Source: JADHUC01 sp964617665
GTDB lineage: Bacteria > Planctomycetota > Planctomycetia > Pirellulales > Pirellulaceae
DNA length: 10,578 nucleotides
Assembly (NCBI GenBank): GCA_964617665.1
Contig: CAZUAH010000490.1
Location: 1 to 10,578, forward strand
Direction of reading: 5' to 3'
Under the pieces are notes generated by a model. It saw only the letters and a list, made by a program, of their open reading frames with translations. It was not told the origin of the DNA and did no database searches. Below, piece by piece: positions 1-5,567 of this stretch. Each line of letters begins with the position of its first letter. Position 1 is the stretch's first letter. The translations under genes and the position numbers were made by a program.

Positions 1-60
1 AATCCGAGCCGCTACTTCATGGCCACGCGCTCGCAGAGTGCGCCGCCGGACCACCAGTAG
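1..60 (+). CDS. 3' end of a truncated CDS, product unknown
   Basis: Frame 1 is open from the first base to a TAG at 58-60 and would encode a 19-residue C-terminus reading NPSRYFMATRSQSAPPDHQ. The start lies outside the window, so no family can be named. Support is limited: the frame is open, it ends before a well-formed promoter at 98-126, and the residue mix is protein-like. Nineteen open codons can also arise by chance. Confidence 0.35.
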   Translation, partial: NPSRYFMATRSQSAPPDHQ

Positions 61-97
61 CTCTCAATCACACACGACCGCGGCCGGGGAAGTGCTC

Positions 98-126
98 TTG
101 ACCCTGCTTTATCGCCCCTGTACAAG
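98..126 (+). promoter_or_regulatory. sigma70-like promoter of the lipoprotein gene
   Basis: TTGACC (98-103), a 17-bp spacer and TACAAG (121-126) match the housekeeping promoter layout. The predicted transcript starts near 133, about 37 nt upstream of the ATG at 170. The hexamers differ from the TTGGCT/TAGGGT pair used by the next nine units, so this gene appears to lie outside that promoter family. Confidence 0.55.
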
Positions 127-169
127 CCCGCCTGCCTAGTGCATAGCCCCCTTGCTCGGGACACGGAAC

Positions 170-472
170 ATGCGGGCAATCATAGCCTCACTGCTGATTC
201 TGTCGCTAACCGGCTGCGCCACGCCTCCGTCGCCTTCTGTCGCAACCAATCCTCCACCTGGGTCATACTGGGTTCCCGCCCCAACAACACCAAACAATAC
301 GCAACCATCGTATGTGCTCGTTACGCCAAACGTCGCATCCGAGAACGTGTCTGACTCCCCGCTCCGCAAAGCCTGGGATGATGTAACGCTTGCCGTCTCC
401 ATGCCATACCTTCTTGTATGTACCGGACTGGCATTCTCGCCTTTCAGTGATCTCGTGGGGCCGCCCCTGTAG
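170..472 (+). CDS. small lipoprotein, unknown function
   Basis: A 100-residue protein with a clear lipoprotein signal: one basic residue (R2), a hydrophobic core IIASLLILSL and the lipobox L-T-G-C with the lipidated cysteine at position 16. The mature part starts with a Pro/Ser/Thr/Asn-rich linker (about 17-50), the usual spacer of a membrane-tethered lipoprotein. Near the C-terminus is a hydrophobic stretch around SMPYLLVCTGLAF (about 77-90). The ATG at 170 is preferred to an in-frame TTG at 152 because it gives a normal-length signal peptide. No strong Shine-Dalgarno site is seen; a weak GGA lies just upstream. I do not recognise a domain. It is probably envelope-anchored. Confidence 0.7.
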   Translation: MRAIIASLLILSLTGCATPPSPSVATNPPPGSYWVPAPTTPNNTQPSYVLVTPNVASENVSDSPLRKAWDDVTLAVSMPYLLVCTGLAFSPFSDLVGPPL

Positions 473-492
473 CCCCCGTGATCAGTTTTGTC

Positions 493-521
493 TTCCCCCC
501 GCATCTCGCGGATGATAGGGT
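493..521 (+). promoter_or_regulatory. repeat-family promoter, copy 1
   Basis: TTCCCC (493-498), 17 bp, TAGGGT (516-521). It aligns base for base with the copy at 6096-6124, including the CTCGCGGATG block in the spacer. The predicted start site is near 528, giving a leader of about 41 nt before the ATG at 569. The -35 hexamer is the weakest-matching part. Confidence 0.6.
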
Positions 522-568
522 GGTTTGCATTAACGTGCTGACAAGACCTGACCGTGGAGCAATTGGCC

Positions 569-1006
569 ATGAACTTCACATCATCGCGCATCGTCCCCCT
601 TCCTTTTTGCATCATGCTTCTGCTTGGATGCTCGACCAGTGTTGAACAATCTGCGCCACCTGAACCGACGGAAATGACCACTGCCAAGACTGATCGCCCC
701 TCAGACGAAGAACTTTTTGACATGGTTCAGGCCCGCGTCGATCTCAGTCAACCCGTTGAGCTATCGTTTTCGTTGAGTTTCCGAACCGAAGCGGAGGCAA
801 AGGCAGCGGCGGCAAATATTGACGAGACCTTCAAGCCCGATGTTGGCAGGGCTGGTCTATCGTCCGATAGCGATTGGACGGTCTCTGCATCTCAGAGAAC
901 GACGCTCACTCTCGCCCATGTCCAAGAAGTCAGGGAGTCATTCACGGCATTGGCGAAAGCCCACAACGGTCAATACGAGGGCTGGGCGGTAATGCTCGGA
1001 CCTTAG
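569..1006 (+). CDS. lipoprotein with RraB-like (RNase E inhibitor family) domain
   Basis: A 145-residue protein. Residues 1-21 form a lipoprotein signal (hydrophobic IVPLPFCIMLLLGC, lipid cysteine C21), then an acidic Ser/Pro linker to about residue 45. The rest resembles the RraB (regulator of ribonuclease activity B) fold: a beta strand VELSFSLSF, an E/A-rich helix EAEAKAAAANI, a strand ending in W-T-V-S, a helix beginning T-L-A-H-V, and the closing helix LAKAHNGQYEGWAVML, which matches the family's A-x-x-x-G-G-x-Y-D-G-W ending. The ATG at 569 is chosen because GGAG lies about 10 nt upstream; a GTG at 554 in the same frame is the alternative. Known RraB proteins are cytoplasmic, so export is odd and argues for a different role. 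Confidence 0.62.
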   Translation: MNFTSSRIVPLPFCIMLLLGCSTSVEQSAPPEPTEMTTAKTDRPSDEELFDMVQARVDLSQPVELSFSLSFRTEAEAKAAAANIDETFKPDVGRAGLSSDSDWTVSASQRTTLTLAHVQEVRESFTALAKAHNGQYEGWAVMLGP

Positions 1007-1048
1007 CAATCCTCGTGCCGAGCGATTTCAGCGTTGCAACAAATAATC

Positions 1049-1077
1049 GACCACTACCGTCTCGCGGGTGGTAGGAT
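1049..1077 (+). promoter_or_regulatory. repeat-family promoter, copy 2 (diverged)
   Basis: The spacer-plus-minus-10 block (CGTCTCGCGGGTGG then TAGGAT, 1072-1077) matches the family, but the -35 position reads GACCAC, far from TTGGCT. Six nt after the -10, at 1084, is TTG rather than ATG. The annotated gene begins at 1101. This copy may be weaker or depend on an activator. Confidence 0.5.
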
Positions 1078-1100
1078 GGAGGCTTGAAAATCAAGGACTA

Positions 1101-1658
1101 ATGCCAACCTTCTCGCTCCGCAATCCGTTCGTCTTTGTTTTCGCGTGTTGCGTGTATCTCGCTGCGCTGCTCGCATCATTTGCAGTTGCGGCTGGAGGCG
1201 TGATCCACGCAAACTGGAACGACGAAAAGCTGCGGTGCGCGATTGCCGAGGGGAATACTCAACTCGTGTTCGACATCGTCGCGCACTTGTGCATTTTGAC
1301 AGCATTCATTGGTGCGTTGCTTGCCGGCGGCATTTACTTGCCATTGACGTGGAGGTGGCCGTGGAGATGGTGGGAGATCAGACGCGGCGAACGGCTGTGG
1401 TCTGCAACGGGCGTGGGAATGGCGATCGGACTGTTCGCCGCCGAAACGCTATTGCCGCAGCTTGAGGCGGCCCCTGTCGTCGTCCCCGCGATTGCGGGCC
1501 TAGTATCGGCGGCCACGTTCTTCAGGCTGGACACTACGAGGCCTTTGCGAGGATGCGCATGGCGGAACGTGGCAGGGTGGATCATCTCGACCCCTTGGCT
1601 CCTTCTTTCCGGTCTCGGCACTCTGTCTTGGTTGGGCCAAGTGCTAGGAATAGGATGA
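1101..1658 (+). CDS. multi-pass membrane protein, unknown
   Basis: A 185-residue hydrophobic protein with about five predicted membrane segments, near residues 11-33, 57-83, 101-118, 125-141 and 158-182. A Trp/Arg-rich cytosolic-type loop (TWRWPWRWWEIRRGERLW, about 83-100) sits between the second and third. No catalytic motif or named family is visible. The ATG at 1101 is preferred: an in-frame GTG at 1068 lies inside the promoter hexamer region and cannot be a transcribed start from that promoter. AAGGA at 1093-1097 is only 3 nt from the ATG, so ribosome binding is poor. A five-codon TTG mini-ORF ending TAA at 1099-1101 overlaps this start. Confidence 0.65.
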   Translation: MPTFSLRNPFVFVFACCVYLAALLASFAVAAGGVIHANWNDEKLRCAIAEGNTQLVFDIVAHLCILTAFIGALLAGGIYLPLTWRWPWRWWEIRRGERLWSATGVGMAIGLFAAETLLPQLEAAPVVVPAIAGLVSAATFFRLDTTRPLRGCAWRNVAGWIISTPWLLLSGLGTLSWLGQVLGIG

Positions 1659-1722
1659 GTAGAATTGCCGACGCTGCATGCCCGACAGCACCTTTTGATT
1701 ACACACCTGGGCCGGCTGTCTC

Positions 1723-1751
1723 TTGGCTTCGAGTCGAGCGGGTGGTAGGGT
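1723..1751 (+). promoter_or_regulatory. repeat-family promoter, copy 3
   Basis: TTGGCT (1723-1728), 17 bp, TAGGGT (1746-1751). The spacer diverges in its first half (TCGAGTCGAG) but ends GGGTGG like the others. Transcription is predicted from about 1758. The sequence just downstream (GGG-AAACT-CCC at 1755-1765, then CATCTTGTGGCCG) is a degenerate version of the leader hairpin block seen at 5003-5042. Confidence 0.65.
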
Positions 1752-1826
1752 GGGGGGAAACTCCCATGTTTGCTTGCATCTTGTGGCCGAAAGCCCTTGG
1801 GCGACGGCAATCTCTTGCGGAAGAAC

Positions 1827-2279
1827 ATGAAGGAAGATCTCTCCCAACACGACACTCTGATCGAGTCCATACCTGACGACTTACTGGAGTTGTGGCGAAG
1901 AGGCCCACTCCTGCTCGCATCTGGATCGAATTTTCCCGTTGTTGAACTGGCCGGGAGAACGGTGACGCTTCGTTGGGGATCAGAGGTCATCCGCGCCGAC
2001 GTTTCCGACTGTAGCTTTCGAGTTGGAAGGGCATGGCAGATGAAACGCAATGCAAGAAAAGCGAAGCGTCTCATACTTTTCGGGGCTCATGATCTAATCT
2101 TGATTGATTTCCCCCCTCTGTATCGCGCGTTCTTCACTGGCAGGATGCACTCCTACAATACTGCACCCGTTGGTTATACTAAGGATTCGTTAGAGAGGTG
2201 GAAACGCGCACTCAAGCCTTTCATCGGCGAATCAAGCAAGGAACCGCAGCCACCGATCGCGCGTTTCTTGGAGTCATAG
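1827..2279 (+). CDS. soluble protein of unknown function
   Basis: A 150-residue protein with no signal peptide or membrane span. It has a mixed alpha/beta look: an acidic N-terminus (MKEDLSQHDTLIESIPDDLLELW), a strand-rich middle (LLLASGSNFPVVELAGRTVTLRWGSEVIRADVSDC with a basic K/R cluster after it), and a helical C-terminus ending in a Ser/Pro-rich tail. No family is recognised. The ATG at 1827 is chosen because GGAAG lies 5-8 nt upstream. An upstream in-frame TTG at 1770 would translate the repeat-derived leader, and that stretch differs between repeat copies. The leader from promoter copy 3 would be about 70 nt. Confidence 0.6.
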   Translation: MKEDLSQHDTLIESIPDDLLELWRRGPLLLASGSNFPVVELAGRTVTLRWGSEVIRADVSDCSFRVGRAWQMKRNARKAKRLILFGAHDLILIDFPPLYRAFFTGRMHSYNTAPVGYTKDSLERWKRALKPFIGESSKEPQPPIARFLES

Positions 2280-2313
2280 CTTGCCGGCAGAGGCTTGCGT
2301 GCTGTTCGTCAGC

Positions 2314-2335
2314 AACACACTGTTAGGGCACTACC
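2314..2335 (+). repeat. upstream flank block, copy a
   Basis: A 22-bp block beginning AACACACTGTTAGGG and ending CACTACC recurs at 5499-5520 with two mismatches (AACACACTCTTAGGA...CACTACC). Both lie between a stop codon and a promoter repeat. The two copies sit at different distances from their promoters (35 versus 12 bp), so this is a separable piece of the intergenic module. Confidence 0.6.
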
Positions 2336-2370
2336 TGGAATTGAATGAAAGGGCTCGGCCGGCATTCATC

Positions 2371-2399
2371 TTGGTCTCTTTGCCCGTGAATGATAGATT
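2371..2399 (+). promoter_or_regulatory. repeat-family promoter, copy 4
   Basis: TTGGTC (2371-2376), 17 bp, TAGATT (2394-2399). The spacer has lost the CTCGCG core, but the upstream flank (CTCGGCCGGCATTCATC) matches the copies at 5533 and 2963, so it is the same element diverged. TGAATG (2342-2347) and CATTCA (2363-2368) form a 6-bp inverted repeat just upstream of the -35. Confidence 0.5.
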
Positions 2400-2441
2400 G
2401 GTGGATAGGACGTTGGAGGATCAGCAAACACGCGTGCTGCC

Positions 2442-2795
2442 ATGGTGATCATTGCCCATATCATCGCCTATCTGTTTGCCGTCGCTGTCGGAAGTTGCGT
2501 CCTCGTCCTTGCTTTGTGGCTGTTATCCGAGAAGGACTCGAATCCGATAGGAGACCTTGGCATCGGCCAGTGCTTCCTTCGAGCTGGCGGCATATGTGTT
2601 GTCGCCCTGGTCCTTGAACTGGTGCTGCCTTTCGGCGTGCTCTTCCTTTTGCTTCAAGCTGCCGTCTGGTGGGGCGCGATCATGTTTCTGTTTGACCGCA
2701 CGTTCGTTCAGGCGTTTCTTCTGGGCATCGCCAATTCACTCCTGATGACCGTAGTCGTAGCGTTGCTGGAATGTGCGGTCGACGCCCTCTTCTAG
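2442..2795 (+). CDS. small hydrophobic membrane protein, unknown
   Basis: A 117-residue protein, almost wholly hydrophobic. Membrane segments fall near residues 3-27, 48-83 (long enough for two passes) and 88-113, separated by one polar loop (SEKDSNPIGDLGIGQ, about 29-43). No conserved charged residue inside the membrane parts and no family is evident. ATG 2442 is the only ATG available; the frame is open upstream only to 2409. GGAGG at 2415-2419 is too distant to be its ribosome-binding site, so initiation is unexplained. The transcript from promoter copy 4 would carry about 36 nt of leader. Confidence 0.55.
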   Translation: MVIIAHIIAYLFAVAVGSCVLVLALWLLSEKDSNPIGDLGIGQCFLRAGGICVVALVLELVLPFGVLFLLLQAAVWWGAIMFLFDRTFVQAFLLGIANSLLMTVVVALLECAVDALF

Positions 2796-2962
2796 TCCAG
2801 CGGCGTTGTGTGATCAAGGACCACCTCCTGCATTGCGGAAGTGGCACGCTATCGTCTTGGAGAAGGCTTGGCGGAGACCGTGTTTCGACCGCTGAATTGG
2901 ATTGACCGACGTATCCGAGAGGAAACGTGGGACTGAATGAAAGGCCTCGGCTGGCGTCCATC

Positions 2963-2991
2963 TTGGCTCGGTGCCTCGCGCGCGGTAGGGT
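2963..2991 (+). promoter_or_regulatory. repeat-family promoter, copy 5, leaderless layout
   Basis: TTGGCT (2963-2968), CGGTGCCTCGCGCGCGG (17 bp), TAGGGT (2986-2991), then GGAAGA and the ATG at 2998. With a start site 7 nt after the -10, the A of ATG would be the first transcribed base. The upstream flank from 2934 (TGAATGAAAGGCCTCGGC) matches copy 4 from 2342. Confidence 0.72.
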
Positions 2992-2997
2992 GGAAGA

Positions 2998-3423
2998 ATG
3001 AGCGACGTGGTATCTCCGATGGTTGACTGCCCGGTATGCGGAATCGGCCTGTGGCCAACCGCCGACGTATGTCCCGACTGCCGCTCAACGTTCCATACCA
3101 CGACCCGCGGCCAACACGCGATTGTCGCGTCAGTCAATTCCATTACGTCGCGCTTTCCAGACAAGCCAAGCGTTGACCGGATGCTCAATACATTCCCTTC
3201 GATCACAGACTACGTCATCATTGTTGATCTGTCCGAATTGGACACCGTGGGCGAGCCGACCATCGGGAAGCTTGTTTGGCTCAACAAGCTCTCGAAAGAA
3301 ACCAAGGCTTACCTCCGGTTCATCGCGCCCGATCGGATCGTTGATGCATTCAGACCCTACAGGTTACACAAGGTGCTTAACCTGTATCCAAACCTAGATC
3401 GCGCCCTCAATCCGTACGGGTAA
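2998..3423 (+). CDS. zinc-ribbon plus STAS-like domain protein
   Basis: A 141-residue protein in two parts. Residues 11-28 carry two knuckles, C-P-V-C (11-14) and C-P-D-C (25-28), a four-cysteine zinc ribbon. Residues about 42-138 fit a STAS (anti-sigma-factor-antagonist) fold: strand VIIVDLSEL, the switch loop, helix IGKLVWLNKLSKE, strand AYLRFIAP, helix RIVDAFRPYRLHKVL and a final Leu-rich turn. In STAS antagonists the loop carries D-S-S-G with a phosphorylated serine; here it reads D-T-V-G-E-P-T-I-G, with no serine. It may therefore be a non-switching scaffold or partner-binding STAS. ATG 2998 sits 6 nt after the promoter's -10, so the mRNA is predicted leaderless. No partner kinase or sigma factor is nearby. 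Confidence 0.6.
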   Translation: MSDVVSPMVDCPVCGIGLWPTADVCPDCRSTFHTTTRGQHAIVASVNSITSRFPDKPSVDRMLNTFPSITDYVIIVDLSELDTVGEPTIGKLVWLNKLSKETKAYLRFIAPDRIVDAFRPYRLHKVLNLYPNLDRALNPYG

Positions 3424-3531
3424 TTGGGATACGAACCGCCTCTACCAAGTCAGCCAATGGGCTCTTGTTGATGACGTTTCTGCGGCGCTGGTTGGCCGCG
3501 ATGGAAGACGCGATCGGACCGGCGCCTCGCC

Positions 3532-3560
3532 TTGGCCGCGGCGGTCGCGCGCGGTAGGGT
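3532..3560 (+). promoter_or_regulatory. repeat-family promoter, copy 6, leaderless layout
   Basis: TTGGCC (3532-3537), GCGGCGGTCGCGCGCGG (17 bp), TAGGGT (3555-3560), GGAGGC, then ATG at 3567. GGAGG touches the ATG with a 1-nt gap, too close for a Shine-Dalgarno site, so leaderless initiation is the better reading. Confidence 0.7.
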
Positions 3561-3566
3561 GGAGGC

Positions 3567-3842
3567 ATGACCTATAAGTGGCGACTCAAGCTTGTGGTTA
3601 CTGCGCTCCTGATGATCTGGGGTCCAGTTTCGTTCTGGATGGTATTCGATCGGTGGCCACGTGGATGGCTGCTGTTCTTTATCGAAATCGCGGCTGTGAT
3701 ACTCGGCCTACTATCAAGGCCAAAGCGTGATAGACGAACAGACGCAGAAAAGAGTCCCCGCATCTTGCTTGTGGTGGCCGTGTCGCTGCTAATCATGGTC
3801 CTCTGGGTAGCGACGGAACTGGTATTGCGATGGCTGCTGTGA
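3567..3842 (+). CDS. small three-TM membrane protein, unknown
   Basis: A 91-residue protein with three membrane segments (about 8-27, 33-50 and 65-90) and one basic cytosolic-type loop, RPKRDRRTDAEKSPR (51-65), between the second and third. No named family is recognised. The ATG follows promoter copy 6 by exactly 6 nt, predicting a leaderless mRNA starting at the initiation codon. The stop at 3840-3842 lies within about 6 bp of where recognisable ParB-like sequence begins on the opposite strand. This gene unit may therefore have been placed next to, or into, that older gene. Confidence 0.6.
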   Translation: MTYKWRLKLVVTALLMIWGPVSFWMVFDRWPRGWLLFFIEIAAVILGLLSRPKRDRRTDAEKSPRILLVVAVSLLIMVLWVATELVLRWLL

Positions 3843-3847
3843 CTCCG

Positions 3848-4351
3848 CTCGTCCTTAATGTCCCCATGCTTCTCCGGATCCACCTCGGCCGCTTCGACAA
3901 CTGCTTTCGCTTTCTCGTAGGTTCGTCGGCTCATGCCAGCCGCCTCGGACGCAACAGCGGTGGTGCGTTTGGATTCGTCACGCGTAGGCGAATCAGAAAC
4001 CTTGGGGCAAGTTGCCCCACCTTTTTTCGATGGACGTCCGGGTGATTGCCGTTTCGCCTCTTCCGCCTTTGGCTTGTACGCTTCCTCAATGCGTTTGCCG
4101 ATACTCACGGCTTCAGACGGGGTGAATGGCTTTCGTTCCGTATTCTCGTCCCGTTCGGCTTCCATGAGTTCGGCAGCGTCATGCAGGTTTTCAGCTATTC
4201 GAACGATAGCGGCCGTCATGCCGAGCCGCTTCATTGCTTCCAGGTGCGAAAGTTTCGCACGCAGCAGTGAACGACGGTCTTGTTTCGCGGTTAGCATCTC
4301 CGTCGCAATAGGTGGGCTCGCATGCGCAGAGTCATTTCGCCTTTTGCCCAA
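3848..4351 (-). pseudogene. ParB-like partition protein fragment, truncated
   Basis: Read on the minus strand, codons from about 4246 down to 3848 translate to a recognisable central/C-terminal part of the plasmid/phage ParB-like family: HLEAMKRLGM (remnant of the G-G-H-R box), E-R-D-E-N-T-E-R-K, F-T-P-S-E-A-V-S-I-G, a Gly/Pro/Lys linker and the helix-turn-helix-like GMSRRTYEKAKAVVEAAE followed by DPEKHGD. Homologues continue past this point; here the similarity stops at about 3850, beside the stop of the plus-strand gene. The N-terminal ParB nuclease-fold box is missing or garbled (KLSHLEAM). The only available start is a TTG at 4351 without a ribosome-binding site, and the first 30 or so residues look unrelated. 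An open frame runs on antisense to the neighbour gene, but that part is probably not coding. Confidence 0.55.
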
Positions 4352-4366
4352 TAAGGAGTAGAGACA

Positions 4367-4666
4367 ATGAAACGACAGCTCCTCTTGCCATTGTTGGTGG
4401 CGGTTTCCATTGCGTTCACTATTGGCACTGCCGACGCTCAGGCCGGATTATTCGGTAGACGAGTGGCCCGCCAGAATGCATCCAGTGCGCCGTCGAGGCA
4501 GGAGGCCACCACGAGGGCTCGGCTGGCTTCTGGGCCGGACGTAAGGCAAAGGACTCGCTTGCCAGGCAGGTATCGATCAAGCCCTTATCCTAGGGCCGGA
4601 ACCTGGAGCATGGTGCCGCGAGACGTGTCAGACTACGGCAACGGCAATTGGCCGCCCTTCGATTGA
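4367..4666 (+). CDS. secreted Arg-rich small protein
   Basis: A 99-residue protein with a textbook Sec signal peptide: MKRQ, hydrophobic LLLPLLVAVSIAFTIGTA, and a cleavage site around A-D-A/QA (about residue 24). The mature part of about 75 residues is very rich in Arg, Ser and Pro (FGRRVARQN, RQRTRLPGRYRSSPYPRAG) and ends in a Gly/Asn/Pro stretch. No domain is recognised. GGAG at 4355-4358, 8 nt before the ATG, is one of the best ribosome-binding sites in the window. This is the only gene in the 490-6290 run without a copy of the promoter repeat. It lies between two oppositely oriented ParB-like fragments. Confidence 0.7.
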   Translation: MKRQLLLPLLVAVSIAFTIGTADAQAGLFGRRVARQNASSAPSRQEATTRARLASGPDVRQRTRLPGRYRSSPYPRAGTWSMVPRDVSDYGNGNWPPFD

Positions 4667-4695
4667 GCGTCAACCGACGCAACGAACGCGGTTTC

Positions 4696-4962
4696 AACCG
4701 CCGCCGGAACCTCACCAACAAAAGCCAGTTGGCTATGTGCGCGGCAAAGATGGCTGGGCTGAAGAACGGCAGCAATCAGCACAGGAAAGAGGGTGTGCAA
4801 AATTGCACTCCCTCGCATACTGACACCTTGGCGTCCGAAGAGGCTGGCAAGGTATTCGGCATCAGCCGGCGACAGGTATTCCACGCCCTCCGCGTCCTCC
4901 GAGAGGGCTGCAATAAACTGATTGAGCAGTGCGAGACGGGGGTGGTGTCCGTGTCGTTGGCC
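4696..4962 (+). pseudogene. second ParB-like gene fragment, truncated
   Basis: The plus-strand frame translates to sequence typical of the region after the nuclease domain in phage/plasmid ParB-like proteins: R-N-L-T-N-K-S-Q-L-A-M-C-A-A-K-M, then L-K-N-G-S-N-Q-H, then the helix-turn-helix block ASEEAGKVFGISRRQVFHA (about 4828-4887) and VLREGCNKLIEQCETG followed by VVSVS. Homologues carry on after this point. Here the frame runs straight into the conserved flank of promoter repeat copy 7 near 4959 and translates only repeat sequence beyond it. The N-terminal ParB domain is also absent. This is a different subfamily segment from the minus-strand fragment, so two genes or two events are needed. 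Not expected to be functional. Confidence 0.6.
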
Positions 4963-4973
4963 TGCTGTCCATC

Positions 4974-5002
4974 TTGGCTCGGCGTCTCGCGCGCGGTAGG
5001 GT
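4974..5002 (+). promoter_or_regulatory. repeat-family promoter, copy 7
   Basis: TTGGCT (4974-4979), CGGCGTCTCGCGCGCGG (17 bp), TAGGGT (4997-5002): the copy closest to the family consensus. The predicted start is near 5009. Instead of an ATG, a structured leader follows (5003-5042). Confidence 0.7.
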
Positions 5003-5042
5003 GGGGTAAGAATCCCATACTGGCCGACATCTTGTCGGCCAG
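5003..5042 (+). promoter_or_regulatory. structured 5' leader with perfect 10-bp hairpin
   Basis: CTGGCCGACA (5020-5029) and TGTCGGCCAG (5033-5042) are perfect reverse complements around a 3-nt loop, preceded by a small GGG...CCC stem (GGGTAAGAATCCC, 5004-5016 region). No T-run follows, so it is not a simple intrinsic terminator. Related blocks occur at 1755-1790 and 7242-7290, each just upstream of a start codon. It could be a regulatory RNA hairpin or a dyad-symmetric protein site; the sequence does not decide. Confidence 0.5.
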
Positions 5043-5063
5043 AATCCTGTTAGCTGGTCTTCA

Positions 5064-5492
5064 ATGAGCCGCTCGTTCTTTACCAAACGACGGGTTGTAT
5101 TTGCGGTGGCATCGGCGCTGCTGGCGTTCGTAATCTACGACTACTTCTCGTACCACTCGCGTTACGACTCGGCGATGTCGGTGGTTGGACGCCTCGATGG
5201 TCGCGCAGGCTCACTCCTCGATTGGCCGTTTGGACGCGAATGCAGAATCACGTTCGATCGACCTCTGAACCCAGAGGAACTCCGCGAACTTGAGGTGCTC
5301 AATTCGCTTTCCGGTCGGCACTGGGTTGGCGTGGCTTTTGATTGTGAGATTGATACAGCCCAACTTCAAGCTGCACACGAGGCCCTATCTGACTGCGTAG
5401 TATTTGCAGTTGACCAAGACACAGGCGAAACAGTGTGGCCAGGTAACAACGCACAGTCCGCAGAGTTCGGCATCCATGCCGAATCGCCTTGA
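5064..5492 (+). CDS. membrane-anchored protein with LRR-like tail
   Basis: A 142-residue protein. Residues 1-10 are basic (SFFTKRR), followed by one membrane segment (about 11-28, VVFAVASALLAFVIYDYF), so it is probably a type II-anchored or secreted protein. The rest has spaced leucines resembling decayed planctomycete leucine-rich repeats: LNPEELRELEVLNSL, then a strand WVGVAFDC, then EIDTAQLQAAHEALSDCVVF, which parallels the end of the next gene's product (TRVTAEGVDAFRQAFPDGVVVG). No Shine-Dalgarno site precedes ATG 5064. The leader from promoter copy 7 is about 55 nt and contains the hairpin. Function unknown; a protein-binding role is only a guess. Confidence 0.58.
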   Translation: MSRSFFTKRRVVFAVASALLAFVIYDYFSYHSRYDSAMSVVGRLDGRAGSLLDWPFGRECRITFDRPLNPEELRELEVLNSLSGRHWVGVAFDCEIDTAQLQAAHEALSDCVVFAVDQDTGETVWPGNNAQSAEFGIHAESP

Positions 5493-5498
5493 TTCAGG

Positions 5499-5520
5499 AA
5501 CACACTCTTAGGACACTACC
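5499..5520 (+). repeat. upstream flank block, copy b
   Basis: The same 22-bp block as at 2314-2335 (20 of 22 identical), beginning 7 bp after the preceding stop codon and ending 12 bp before the -35 of promoter copy 8. It supports the idea that the intergenic spacers are copies of one module rather than independently evolved promoters. Confidence 0.6.
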
Positions 5521-5532
5521 CCGGCATTCATC

Positions 5533-5561
5533 TTGGCTCCGTGTCTCGCGGCTGGTAGGGT
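5533..5561 (+). promoter_or_regulatory. repeat-family promoter, copy 8, leaderless layout
   Basis: TTGGCT (5533-5538), CCGTGTCTCGCGGCTGG (17 bp), TAGGGT (5556-5561), GCGTAA, ATG at 5568. No purine-rich ribosome site exists between promoter and ATG, which makes this the cleanest of the four leaderless candidates. Confidence 0.72.
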
Positions 5562-5567
5562 GCGTAA

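Noticed and set aside
136..723. Minus-strand open frame of 195 codons
   Set aside because: It spans two plus-strand lipoprotein genes that have clear lipoboxes and a promoter between them. Its translation shows no domain or protein-like pattern.
1766..1876. Short plus-strand ORF starting at an ATG in the leader of the 1827 gene
   Set aside because: It encodes repeat-derived leader sequence and then runs out of frame through the real gene; the ATG is not kept in related leaders.
1334..2074. Minus-strand open frame of 246 codons
   Set aside because: It is antisense to a membrane protein gene, a promoter repeat and most of the next gene, and its translation is low-complexity Ser/Arg/Pro-rich without a family.
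2796..2938. Possible C-terminal gene remnant (frame reading VARYRLGEGLAETVFRPLNW...)
   Set aside because: It looks faintly protein-like and ends just before a promoter repeat, but it is only about 40 codons with no start and no recognisable family.
2986..2997. GGTAGGGTGG block as a ribosome-binding site
   Set aside because: It is not complementary to the usual CCTCC anti-Shine-Dalgarno over a useful length, and its fixed 17-bp distance to TTGGCT fits a -10 element better.
3572..3847. Extension of the minus-strand ParB-like frame across the plus-strand gene
   Set aside because: Similarity to the ParB family ends near 3850. The rest is Ser/Thr-rich antisense of a gene with a leaderless promoter and three membrane segments.
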